DNA of 64,000 bases, from positions 56,309,762 to 56,373,761 of the forward strand of contig CP136061.1 of the NCBI GenBank assembly GCA_032622095.1, written 5' to 3'. The notes beneath the pieces were generated by a model that was not told the origin of the DNA, did not search any database, and saw only the letters and a list, made by a program, of their open reading frames with translations. Within the stretch, counting starts at the first letter, position 1, and every line of letters begins with the position of its first letter. Shown here in pieces: positions 11,653 through 21,863 of this stretch. The position numbers and the translations under genes are program-made. The stretch comes from Siphonodentalium dalli. Its lineage: Eukaryota > Mollusca > Scaphopoda > Gadilida > Siphonodentaliidae.

Positions 11653-12813
11653 AAAACAATATGATGGTGTATATATCGGTCGTTCGATCACTACATGGCG
11701 ATGCCACGCTTTAATTTGCGATGAAATCCACCAATATCATCCAGAGTAAACATCAATCATGTCATTATAGTTGATATCGATCATCATACAGGTAATCTGT
11801 GTGTTATATCCGATAGAGCTTCGTATATATTTTCAATCATTTTGCTTCATTGCCGGGTCTTACAAAATTAGTTCTGTAAATACGTTTATGCTAGACTATA
11901 TCAGGACTATATCGGGTTTTATGTACAAGAAACCTAATATTTACCACCACTAAATTGCGAAATAATCGTCCCATCATTGATTCTTCTCGAGAGCTGTTTG
12001 TTCTGTTCCTAGTTATTCTTCGAATCATAATAATTAGTTTCTCTAGAATGACCGAATATCTATAATCAATTATTAACAGTGCGATCAGCTCAATTGCAGT
12101 CTTGACCAATTGTGGTGCATTATATTTTTTTGTTTTTGTTTTTCGTCTTTGTGGGGGGGGGGGGGGGGGGGGGGTATTAATAATTCATACGGTGAGTGTG
12201 CATAAACGCGGTCTCATGGAGATGGTTTTCGTTCGGAATACCGGATTCATGCAACTAGACCACTCGAACCAGACCAAATTATTACCAGCTCTGTACGACA
12301 TGTGAACACATGTACCGTCCCCTTGGATTAAAAATTTCAAACTGGTAGGTCTATACATCAAGCTGCATTGTTGCATGCATGTCTCCGCGTGTTTATATTT
12401 AAAGCGGGATATGCCTTATTAACGCCCTGTGGTACAGATTTTAGAAAGCTGTGGTTCGCTGAGCATTTTATAAATAGATAATGGGTTTTTTTCCGGTTGT
12501 GACAATTCGCAGTAGGTCGCTATTTCCGGACGTCTATTTGCGGAGTTCCCCGAATTCGCGGAGGTCCCCTAAAATTGTCGAAATATGTTGATTTTAATTA
12601 GGGAACGGGTGCGTATATGTCAATTGATACGTATTTTAAACAAATAACGACACGATCATCATAATAGTGGTTCGTTCTATCAATCATATCATCATCATCA
12701 TCATCATACGGAACAAGTCTTGCGACTTTTCGTCCCAATAACAATATTTGCAATGCTTGTTTACAAATATATGTATCGTCATTCGATATTTACTTGTGAG
12801 TCACTTGAACATA
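11653..12813. other. No gene; homopolymer and (ATC)n tracts
   Basis: A G run of about 22 lies at 12151-12172. An (ATC)n run lies at about 12686-12706; on the minus strand it is (GAT)n, downstream of the LINE ORF end, and could be the tail of that element. Otherwise nothing recognised. Confidence 0.4.
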
Positions 12814-13390
12814 TTACATGTCGTTGAACTCGTATTTTATATAATAGAAGAATGAGTCTATGTATATTTTGAATTGATCGAGTGTTGGAGCCTCAACAGC
12901 GAAGTCTGGCAGAGAGTTCCAGCTATTTACCACCCTCTGCATGAAGAAATATTTTCCTATGGTCTTGTTAACAATGGGCATCTGTACCTTTTTATTATGT
13001 CCTCTTGTTCTTCCTGATGAATGTCTTTCTAATAGGTCACAGGCATTGATATTGTAATGACCATTCAACAGTTTATATACCTCGATTATATCTCCTCTAA
13101 ATATTCGATATTTTAAAGACATCAGATTGAGTCTTATCATTCGGTCTCGGTAGCATAGCGTTTTGATTTGACGAACTAGTTTCGTTGCTTTTCTTTGTAT
13201 TTCTCTAACACAATGCTTTGATGTTTGTGATGTGGGCTCCATGCAGAGTTACAGTATTCGATGATAGGTCTGACCATGCTTATGTAGAGCGATTAGAAAG
13301 TGTTGATGTCCAAGTTCGTGAAAGTTCTGTTGACTATGCTGATGATTTGAGAAGCTTTATTGTTTTTAGGATATTGTAGGAAGACTAATC
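12814..13390 (-). pseudogene. CR1/L2-type LINE ORF2, C-terminal remnant
   Basis: This is the end of a non-LTR retrotransposon reverse-transcriptase polyprotein. A 142-residue open frame (12814-13242) contains REIQRKATKLV, RLNLMSLKYR, RGDIIEVYKLLNG, SGRTRGH and VVNSWNSLPDFAV. These follow, in order, the conserved tail found after the RT domain in CR1-like LINEs. Directly upstream, in another frame at about 13233-13274, is VRPIIEYCNSAWSP, the usual preceding motif, and before that NKASQIISIVNRTF. The two parts are separated by a frameshift near 13200-13210, and a TAA (about 13293-13295) breaks the upstream part. The N-terminal endonuclease and the catalytic RT core are absent, so it is a 5'-truncated dead copy. 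The family assignment rests on these motifs; the exact clade would need a search. Confidence 0.85.
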
Positions 13391-13958
13391 TGGCCGTGTC
13401 AAATTGAGCTATAGCGATGGGATTTCTCGCAGGACAACACATTTCGGGTTTTCGTGGGGTGTGTATTCGCTGGATGTCTTATAGTTGCAGTATGTAACTA
13501 TCATGACCGCGTTAATTGCTTTCGATGTTTATGTATGAACAATGGCTGGGCCATGCACTCTTGGTGGGAACACAATCCCTCCGATTTTTTATCCGGATTT
13601 AGAAGCTTTCTGGTGTGGTGAATGAGAAACCTGCAGTAATAAGCCGTAGTTTTTTGTAATAATTTGAAGGATTAGTTGTTTTAACGGAATTCTGAGGCGG
13701 TGCATTCATGTAACCAATATATTTTATATTATAGTTATATTTATGGCTAATAATATGATCTTGAGGGCGTTATACCATTTCTGATTATGGTTTTCTTGTA
13801 CATGCTTGTATTGGCCCGGCACTAGGGGTATGTAGACATGATTCGGCCTGATTTATTTGAGTTATGCATTTCGCCATTCAATTTTATGTAGATGTTGCAA
13901 TGGACACTACAAATAGTGCCAAATACTACATGTATGACTAAAGTTCCTAAACAAATTT
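13391..13958. other. Unoccupied-site repeat and unique DNA
   Basis: About 13630-13805 resembles 3460-3571 joined to 6015-6075, without the 2.4-kb G cluster between them (AATAAGCCGTA, GGATTAGTTGTTTTAACGGA, then TATGATCTTGAGGGCGTTAT and GGTTTTCTTGTAC). The rest has no recognised content. Confidence 0.5.
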
Positions 13959-14196
13959 TGAAAAATTCCCCCAAATTGAATTTTTCGAGCATTTTCACTT
14001 AAATGTTATTTGCACTCCAAAAAAAAAAAAAATCTTAAGTCGAATAATAAAATTATGCGAACTGGTGCAATCGAATTGTAATCATGCACCAGTAGGCCTA
14101 TCTACCAATTATAAATAAAATGACATATTTGTCTTCAAAATGTGTATAGGCCTTCCGTAAAAAAAAATATTTTTGTTTGTAACAGGAACGGTCTCT

Positions 14197-14698
14197 TTAA
14201 AGGCACGTGAGGCCTTAGTTGTCGAAAATATTCATATTTGTTCCAATCACCGTAAACAGAAAAACATTAAAACGCATACAGTTTCGTTCATATATACCAT
14301 GACCATCACGTAAACAGCATGTTATCACAAAGACCTACTATATTTTACCTAAGCAAGAGCCTGGTTGTGTTACTGAAGACAGCACAATGCTACTGGCTAA
14401 TCACACACAAATGGCATAAACGCTCTTTATTAGTTCCATATCAGGAATTCACCAACAAAGAACGCTCTTTATGTTTACCATCATAACATAAACAAACACC
14501 AAAAAAGTAACTTTTTATGCTTTTGTTTACATAACAATGGTCAAACAGATGACAATAACATACTGTTTATGCGATATTTCTTATTTGTGTACGGACACAG
14601 TCTGTCTACATTTTGATGTTCTTTCTGTTTGTGGCGGTTTTTGACGGGTGTAAATATTTTCACAGGATACCCACCGCCAAGGCCAACCGTACCTTTAA
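14197..14698. mobile_element. ~498-bp MITE present only in duplication copy A
   Basis: Copy B reads GTCTCTTTAAACCATAAA, whereas copy A has TTTAAAGG at 14196 and CCTTTAAA at 14692-14699 with about 498 extra bases. Termini are inverted repeats: TTTAAAGGCACGTGAGGCCT on the left, and TTTAAAGGTACGGTTGGCCT for the inverted right end. A TTAA target duplication fits the ends, as in piggyBac-type MITEs, although the termini start AGG rather than CCC. No transposase ORF. Confidence 0.8.
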
Positions 14699-14769
14699 AC
14701 CATAAATCAATTTTACTGTGATTAATCATTGCGCGTGGTGATGGTAATTATCAATGATAATCGACAACT

Positions 14770-15280
14770 TCTGCGGCCAACTCTGAATCTGACTCGAACG
14801 AACTCCTGCAGCTAAAACCTCCTGCCAGCGAATCGCCCACGCGCCTCAAATTTTACCTGTAATTACCCATAATGCGCCGCAGCAAAACATGGCGAGTGTG
14901 ACTATATGATTGAATGACAGTTAATCGTCTGTGAAATGTTTCAGTCCATGTAAAGTCATTATTTTAAGACTGGAGTGTCACGGAAACCAAAATAGATCGT
15001 CAGTTATGAAGTCGTTGTCTCCTGGGCTTTGATCCTTCGTCGGTGTTCAGTTTAGTTAATCGATATTCCCCCTCCGCACGCGGTGTATTTTCGTTCCGTT
15101 GCGCTTGAAGCAGGTAATCTTAGAGCTCGGAAGTTAGTGTTAACTTTATTGAGTGCTGCCTGTGTCGTGACTTGTTAACTTTCAGACCTCTGTGCTCATT
15201 CAAGTCGGATTAATCCTCTGAGACAGTCCGCATTGATGATATAGCTTTATTATACAGAATTTGCTACAACTTACAACAAG
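14770..15280 (+). promoter_or_regulatory. Candidate promoter and non-coding first exon
   Basis: This stretch is clearly richer in CpG than its surroundings (GCGAATCGCCCACGCGCC, AATGCGCCGCAGC, CCGCACGCGGTG, CGTTCCGTTGCGC). It contains AACATGGCGAG, similar to the YY1-type element often found at animal start sites. Good splice-donor-like sequences follow: AAGCAG/GTAATC at 15114 and ACAAG/GTAATT at 15281. There is no long ORF; the ATG at 14889 opens a reading frame of only six codons. The idea that this is a 5' untranslated exon followed by a long intron is inference. The same block is at about 22463-22973 in copy B. Confidence 0.3.
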
Positions 15281-15408
15281 GTAATTCATAAATCACCACC
15301 GTTACAAACTTGTGAACTTTGTTTACATGTGATTTTACTTCCGGGTTCCAAACAGACCTGATTTTCGTAAGACATTTTTGTTCAAGTTCGGTGATTGGAT
15401 TGGTCTTC

Positions 15409-15624
15409 TACAGTGATGCCCTAAATAATCAACTCCTCGACCACAGCAGCATTATGGGTAACTTTTCATGATTTAGTCGGAAATATGGCTTGTTGCCATT
15501 TATCGGAAAGCTCTCAGTGAGAGCTTTCCGATGAAGGCAAGATGGCATATTTTTGACTAAATCATGAAAAATTCCCCATAATTCTGCTGTGGTTAAGGAG
15601 TTAATTATTTAGGGCATCACTGTA
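15409..15624. mobile_element. Family D foldback MITE (mariner-like), full length
   Basis: It is flanked by TA with termini TACAGTGATGCCC and GGGCATCACTGTA. The arms of ~100 bp are inverted copies that include CTCCTCGACCACAGCAG, TTATGGGTAACTTTTCATG, GGAAATATGGCTTGTTGCC and GGAAAGCTCTC, meeting at AGTGAGAGCT. CAGT ends plus a TA target fit Tc1/mariner-derived MITEs. No coding capacity. Confidence 0.8.
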
Positions 15625-15700
15625 TAGTCACTATTTCATTGACTGATGGCTGTTGGAAAGTATACATGCATGTATGTCCATATGAGGGTGGGGTGGGGGT

Positions 15701-16055
15701 AGAACATGCCATGAATCTCTACTGCCTAAGACCTGTAGAGATCATATTCCACCAGTACAAAACATTGCAACTTTTTGAAGTGTTGACAGTCCAACAGAGA
15801 ACCTTATAAAGTCGAAAAATAACGCGGGGAATATACTTCTTAGTTATTATCTGTTCCTTAATAATGTATTTCACTGTTGGTGAATGTCCCAACTCAAATG
15901 TGTATGCTTTTCTCTGACCTTTGTCAGCAAAATTGCTCGCAAATTCACTTAAATCGTGAAATTTTGAGTTGGGACACTTCAAAAAGTTCCAAGGTTTTGT
16001 ACTGATGGAATATGATCTCTACTGGTTGCCAGAGTAGAGATTCATGGCATGATCT
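15701..16055. mobile_element. Family L MITE with ~85-bp TIRs
   Basis: The left arm (AGAACATGCCATGAATCTCT, then GTAGAGATCATATTCCACC and CTTTTTGAAGTGT) is repeated inverted at the right end, finishing TCATGGCATGATCT. The interior holds a second small inverted pair, GTCCCAACTCAAA/TTTTGAGTTGGGAC. The 87-aa minus-strand ORF over it is a shadow of the arms. A partial third member is at 29940-30155. Confidence 0.65.
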
Positions 16056-16277
16056 AAGGGGGGGGGGGGGTGGTGGGGTATGTGCGGATAATCCCTCCAC
16101 TTAAGAGGGTGTACTAGTACCATTGCCAATATGTTGTGGACCCTACAAGGGTAATACTGAATTAATCAGTAGTTGACTCTAATTGGCCCTATTGTCACCG
16201 TGAGTGTTATCTAAACCAACAAAATTTACTGCCAAATAATACAAAATATGGACAAAATAAGCATTGACATTTTCTTA

Positions 16278-16407
16278 TACAGTAATGCTCTAAGTAATCG
16301 ACCCCTTAACCACAGCAAGCCAACAAGCCATATTTCCGACTAAATCCTGAAAAGTTACCCATAATTCTGCTGTGGTTAAGGGGTCGATTACTTTGGGCAT
16401 TACTGTA
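16278..16407. mobile_element. Family D MITE, centre deleted
   Basis: TA-flanked, with TACAGTAATGCTC at the left and GGGCATTACTGTA at the right. The middle of the palindrome, including the GGAAAGCTCTC apex, is missing, leaving 130 bp. Confidence 0.8.
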
Positions 16408-16520
16408 GGTCAATTAAGTTCATAATACAACTGATGTATACTTACTTTTTTTAGGAACATCGAAAGTACCAGTGTAGCAGTTTCCCAACACCCCCATCCC
16501 CGCCACCAACCCCCGTCCAC

Positions 16521-17289
16521 CAGGGTTGCCAAAGTACCGACGATACCACAACTTTCGGTACCGGTTCCATACTGATGTTCAGTACCGCAAACCAGGTCGG
16601 TGTGGGTACTCATTGAGTGGACTTTTATACTGTAAATAACTTTGGTTTCATGGGGTTCCATCATCAATTATTCGTTAGGTTCGAGATTTAGTCAAACAAC
16701 GAAAATAAAAATCGCAACAACATTTACGATTAAGTTGTTGTTTGTGGCGGTATTCGGCACGTCGCAAAGGGAGGATTTAAAAAAAGATGGAATACAGAGT
16801 GGTACGAATGTAGACATGTATGTTTGACTACTGGGCTGCCTAACATTGTAGGCTTGTATGTATACACGGTACACAATATTATTTGTGTGGTAATTAATTA
16901 GAGAACTCACTAATCGGCCATATTACTCGCATGTTGTAATTTCATAAATGATGTCACCCAATGAAACCAAAATCGTTTCAACTTTCCAGTATGCCTAGTT
17001 GTAGTTGGCTAGTTCGAAAATTTGGAATAGATTTTGAGAGAAAATACTGCCATCCACACAATGCATGCAGTCTGTCAATTTCATGACAAGTTGTCATAGT
17101 GCAGCATATACTGTGCCTTTGATGTTGTGTTTGGCGTTATGTTAAGCTGCTTAATTAACCGTTTATATTCGTTAAGAGGTATATAAATAGAAATCAACAA
17201 TCAGTACCGAGGACCGAAGGTAATCAACATCAGAACCGGTACCGATTTAATTACCGCCATTCCGGTACCAGTACCTATTGGCAACCCTG
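16521..17289. mobile_element. hAT-like non-autonomous element, 769 bp
   Basis: CCGTCCAC directly precedes (16513-16520) and follows (17290-17297), an exact 8-bp target duplication. The left end is CAGGGTTGCCAAAGTACCGA; the right end inverted is CAGGGTTGCCAATAGGTACT. Subterminal DNA on both sides is rich in GGTACCGG and CGGTACTG. Short ORFs inside show no transposase motif. Confidence 0.8.
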
Positions 17290-17468
17290 CCGTCCACATT
17301 CAGTATCGTCCCCCCCACCACCCATATAAAGTTTTTTCTCACTAATATTTATATTATTATGGTATGGAAAGATGAGAAAACCTTATTTTAATTATACATG
17401 TGTATACATGTACATTTATATACATATATTTTCCAAAGATATTGTGGTACACCAGTAACATAAATAGA

Positions 17469-17868
17469 TTAACCCTTTACCCAACAGAAGGGCCCTGTGC
17501 CAATGCATTCTCTTATATATGCGAGTCGACCATAGGTCGCCTCGCATATATAAGAGAATGCATTGGCTTAACACATTAAAAATTATAAAATTGTTAAAGA
17601 ATGTAAGAAAAAATGGTAAAAAGTGTTAAAAAAAGATTTTTTTTTAGGCCAATGCATTCTCTTATATATGCGAGGCGACCTATGGTCGACTCGCATATAT
17701 AAGAGAATGCATTGGCACAGGGCTAACTGTAACTATCACAATGTGGTCAAGGAGCCGGTTCCAATGCTATCCATATTTGTATGGTTCTATTGAGACAGAC
17801 CGAAGATATTTTAGGCTGTTGAAGCTTTATTTGGCCGGTTTTGGCCGGTTTGTTGGGTAAAGGGTTAA
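17469..17868 (+). mobile_element. Family A piggyBac-like MITE with two hairpins
   Basis: It is bounded by TTAACCCTTTACCCAACA and its perfect inverse TGTTGGGTAAAGGGTTAA. TTAA as target with CCC...GGG ends fits piggyBac-type elements. It contains the 67-bp near-palindrome twice, at 17500-17566 and 17649-17715, the second inverted relative to the first. Each has 32-bp arms, one mismatch and a 3-base loop. The right third (CCACATTGTGATAGTTACAG inverted, then ATTTGGCCGGTTTTGGCCGG) is conserved in all five A copies. No ORF of its own. Confidence 0.85.
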
Positions 17869-17903
17869 TTCAAAGAATTTCAACTGTGTTTTTGTTTTTT
17901 GAC

Positions 17904-18596
17904 AAATTGAAATGTTTACCAGGACATGATCAGTACAAATTGAAATGTTTACCAGGACATGATCAGTACAAATTGAAATGTTTACCAGGACATGATCAGT
18001 ACAAATTGAAATGTTTACCAGGACATGATCAGTACAAATTGAAATGTTTACCAGGACATGATCAGTACAAATTGAAATGTTTACCAGGACATGATCAGTA
18101 CAAATTGAAATGTTTACCAGGACATGATCAGTACAAATTGAAATGTTTACCAGGACATGATCAGTACAAATTGAAATGTTTACCAGGACATGATCAGTAC
18201 AAATTGAAATGTTTACCAGGACATGATCAGTACAAATTGAAATGTTTACCAGGACATGATCAGTACAAATTGAAATGTTTACCAGGACATGATCAGTACA
18301 AATTGAAATGTTTACCAGGACATGATCAGTACAAATTGAAATGTTTACCAGGACATGATCAGTACAAATTGAAATGTTTACCAGGACATGATCAGTACAA
18401 ATTGAAATGTTTACCAGGACATGATCAGTACAAATTGAAATGTTTACCAGGACATGATCAGTACAAATTGAAATGTTTACCAGGACATGATCAGTACAAA
18501 TTGAAATGTTTACCAGGACATGATCAGTACACATTGAAATGTTTACCAGGACATGATCAGTACAAATTGAAATGTTTACCAGGACATGATCAGTAC
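17904..18596. repeat. 33-bp minisatellite, 21 units
   Basis: The unit contains AAATTGAAATGTTTACCAGG and ACATGATCAGTAC, is 33 bp long and is almost invariant; only the 20th unit differs (ACATTG for AAATTG). Because 33 is divisible by three and the unit lacks stops, both strands stay open for over 230 codons (repeating KLKCLPGHDQY on plus, CTDHVLVNISI on minus). I read this as a tandem repeat rather than a protein. It starts 35 bp after the family A MITE. Confidence 0.95.
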
Positions 18597-19059
18597 AAAT
18601 TGGGATAACACCAGAGTAACATGCTTTTATCTCAGTTATCTGACAAATAAATGGGAAATAATGAGGCAGGATAAAACAGGTGGCTTCTAATGATGTACAC
18701 TTGGATATCTTTCAGAATAAGGCAATAACTATTGATGTGCCTCTTATTATTTTTCCATAAAATGGTTAACTACTGTCAGATCAATTTTGGCAAATAGAAT
18801 TACATGTATTTCCTTTTATCATTCCCTGTTGGTTTTATTTAGTGGGAGACATAGTTGATGTACATGTAGGTTTTAATCTGTGGATCAGGTAGGGGAATGA
18901 GGTGAAGTACATTGTATGGGCTAAGGGAAATGGAGCCTACTGCTCTTCTAGTGGAAATACTGATTGTATGCTGAGTACAAGCTGGAATCAGGATGGGGTG
19001 GAGATAGCATTATTAATTAATACCAGTATATACATGTAGGGGCGGAATAAGGGCGGGCG
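18597..19059. other. No recognisable feature
   Basis: Single-copy-looking DNA within the duplication, without supported ORFs. Confidence 0.4.
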
Positions 19060-19437
19060 GGTCAGGCCAAAAATAATTAAATGTCTGGTTTGGGTTACAA
19101 GCTATTGGTAGGGTCTCGTTAGGTAGGCTTGATACTTTTTTTTTAAATTTATTTTGTTATTTTGACATATTCTTATGACTTTTTATGCGCGTATTTTAGT
19201 CTGCAAGATTGACATAAAACTACTTTTGATTATTTTTGTATAAATTTTAATATTACACAATACTTTTACTTAGAAGTCAACCTATTCTGAGATGCTTAAA
19301 TGTGCTTTTTGTGTTTTATGACATTTTTAAAGAAAAAATTCAATAGATTTTCTTGAAAACCATGAAAAAAACTTAGGGTAGGGTTTTAAATAGGGTTGGT
19401 AGGATAACTCAAACCACAAATATTTTTTTTTTTTGGC
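19060..19437. mobile_element. Candidate MITE with ~33-bp TIRs (family K)
   Basis: The left end is GCCAAAAATAATTAAATGTC followed by TGGTTTGGGTTA. The right end inverted is TGCCAAAAAAAAAAAATATT followed by TGTGGTTTGAGTTA. The interior is AT-rich with no ORF. The target duplication is not resolved. Confidence 0.4.
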
Positions 19438-19454
19438 ATCACCAGAAACACAGG

Positions 19455-19867
19455 TCTTCTTTAATTTGGCCTTTATGTTTTGAAATTTCACATCAACAAT
19501 AGGTTGAAATTGTTCTCATGGTATGATTTTCCAACAATTTATTAATGGGAAATTTGTTCTTTTTTAGAACAGCCTTTGCATATTTTGCTACTTTTGGACT
19601 GAAATGGCCATTAGTTTGAAGCTTAAGGGGGTGTCAGGTTACAATTTTTCAATACTTGGAATGCTAGAGGCTAGACAGATCAGTCTAGATGCCAGGATTT
19701 TGCAATTTTCATGTTCAGATTTCAAAATTTTCTCACACCTGGCAGAACCATGCTATTCAATTTAAGAAAATAAAATCGGGATTTGAATTTTTCTGTCCAG
19801 AGGGGGATGAAGTTGGAAATTCCAAGGTGGACACCCCACCAATGGAGACTCTCTAGCTGCATCCCTG
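19455..19867 (-). mobile_element. Family F hAT element, partial, inverted
   Basis: Read on the minus strand from 19867 it starts CAGGGATGCAGCTAGAGAGT, then GGGTGTCCACCTTGGAATTT. This is the same order as the F copy at 20191. The far end lacks a recognisable terminus. Confidence 0.5.
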
Positions 19868-20190
19868 CCTGGCCTGAGTGATGGCTCAAGCAATTCCAGT
19901 AGGTCTGGAGTAACTAGCCTGAAGATCCCAATTGTTAAATACTCATAAGGAGGGTATCACCCCCCTCCCCCCTGGATCACGAATACGAGTTAATTTTGGG
20001 GGGTGAATCCTGAATACGAGTTAATTTTGGGGGGTGAATCATGAATACATGTTAAGAAATAATATGCGATAAATGACATACAAATTGACTGTTTTAATAT
20101 CAGACAGATACAAGCAGAAGTTACATAGACACATTATGATGCCGGTCGCGTTATGAGGCCGTTATGATACCATTAATGATACTTTATGAT

Positions 20191-21290
20191 CAGGGATGTG
20201 GCTAGAGGGTTTCCGTTGGGGGGTGTCCACCTATGGAATTTCCAACTGCACCCCCCCTCTTGAGTCAGAATCAGACCGAACACAAGTTTTGCATAATTCC
20301 ATTTGCACACCCCCCTTCCACCTCAGTGTTTAAGCCTAATATCCTATATCTTCATAAACCATGGTTCTATATTCTCGGTATGAGAACATTTAGATATTTT
20401 AACCTGAAACATTGCATAAATCCTAACATCTAGTGGTCTAACTCCATACAAATGCACACGGCTACGGGCAAGAGACCACGACACACCGAGCTGACCATCG
20501 TTGTTCTGCCGCTGTGAGAAAATTTTGAAATTTGAACAAGAAAATCACAAATCCTAGCATCCAGACTGGCCTCAACTAAAGCTTTCCTATAGTGTTGGAA
20601 ATTTCAAACCTCATACTCCGCCTCAGGTTGGAAAATTCTCCAACTGATGACCACAAGTTTGATCAAATGTAGTAAAATATTGTTAAAATTATTAGCGTTT
20701 TTGTATTGGCCACAGGGGAGAGACAATGACACACAGGGCCGACCATGGTTTGGGCCGGTGTGGGAATTTTTTTTAATCTGAACAAGAAAATCGCAAAATC
20801 CTAGCATCTAGACTAGCGTCAAGCATTCTTAGAGTTGGAAATTTCAAACCTGACACACCACTTAGGTTGGAAAATTTACAACTGATGACAATTCCAATGC
20901 CAATGTTGACCAAATGTATGAGAATATTGCTTTCTTAAATTAACTAGCATTTTTTGACTGGCCACGGGGGAGGGATCAGGACACAAGATTTCCAAGTGTT
21001 GGAAATTTCCAACCTGTCACCCTCCTGAGGTTGGAAATTTCCAACTGATGACCATTTCAGTCCAAAATTTGGACAAAAAATAGGAAAATATGCAAATATT
21101 GGTTCAAAAACAATTAATTCCCCCCCCCCCCCAATAAATTGTTTGAAAATTAAACTACAAGAACATTTCAACCTATTATAGGTGTGAAATTTCCAACTAA
21201 TGTTTTGGCAGGTATGAAATTTCCAACTGTTGAAAATTTTGACCAAAGTTGGGGGGGGGGGGTGAGACCCCCCTTGTCGCCACGTCTCTG
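20191..21290 (+). mobile_element. Family F hAT element, full length 1.1 kb
   Basis: TTTATGAT lies at 20183-20190 and again at 21291-21298, an 8-bp target duplication. Termini: CAGGGATGTGGCTAGAGG on the left, and CAGAGACGTGGCGACAAG for the inverted right end. The interior has about three degenerate ~240-bp repeats, each with ACACACAGGGCCGACCATGG-like text followed by a GTTGGAAATTTCCAACTGAT pair. C and G homopolymers lie near the right end. No transposase. Confidence 0.8.
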
Positions 21291-21298
21291 TTTATGAT

Positions 21299-21753
21299 GG
21301 CATGGTGGTCGAATATGCCCAAGAAGCTATTCTACCCACTCATTCATACATATAACTAGCACAAAATATTATTTTGCGCCATCAAAACCTGCGTCCAAGA
21401 TGTTTTGCTTGAACCCGAATACCAGTTAATTCGGGTGTATGAATCCCGCGTACGGCTTCAAAACACCCTGAATCCCGCGTACCGAAAAGGGGGGGTGATA
21501 CCCTCCATAAGGCCTCAAATACATATTGGGTGGTAAACAAAATTACAGTTACTGGTACTGTATGCTTATATTTGGATCCCAATAGTACCGTTTCCCTCCC
21601 TATGTGCAGTATATTTTCTGTCTCTGGGAAATGTCAGTCTTTGATTCTTGTAGTCTGTTTGAATAACCACCTTCTAGTAGCTCATTCCCCAAGAATCACA
21701 TTTATCTATATTTTCTTCACCTGTAAATGATAACCCTATCAACTCCCATCACA
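21299..21753. other. No recognisable feature
   Basis: A GAATCCCGCGTAC direct repeat lies at about 21440-21485. Otherwise nothing supported. Confidence 0.4.
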
Positions 21754-21863
21754 TAGAGTAATGCCCTAAATAATCTACTCCTTAACCACAGCAGAATTAT
21801 GGGTAAGTTTTCAGGATTTAGTAGGAAATATGGCTTGTTGCCATTCATCGGAAAGCTCTCACT
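21754..21863 (+). mobile_element. Family D MITE, single arm
   Basis: Only the left arm is present, from TAGAGTAATGCCC to GGAAAGCTCTCACT. The second arm is missing. Confidence 0.75.

Noticed and set aside
17904-18596. Look-alike of a CRISPR array (regular 33-bp repeats)
   Set aside because: There are no spacers: the units are directly contiguous and identical, and the context is an animal genome.
17827-18608. Long ORFs of 235-255 codons on both strands (and their copies at 25517-26265)
   Set aside because: They consist of a stop-free 33-bp tandem unit and flanking MITE sequence, are open on both strands at once, and have no codon-position bias between units. I treat them as a minisatellite.
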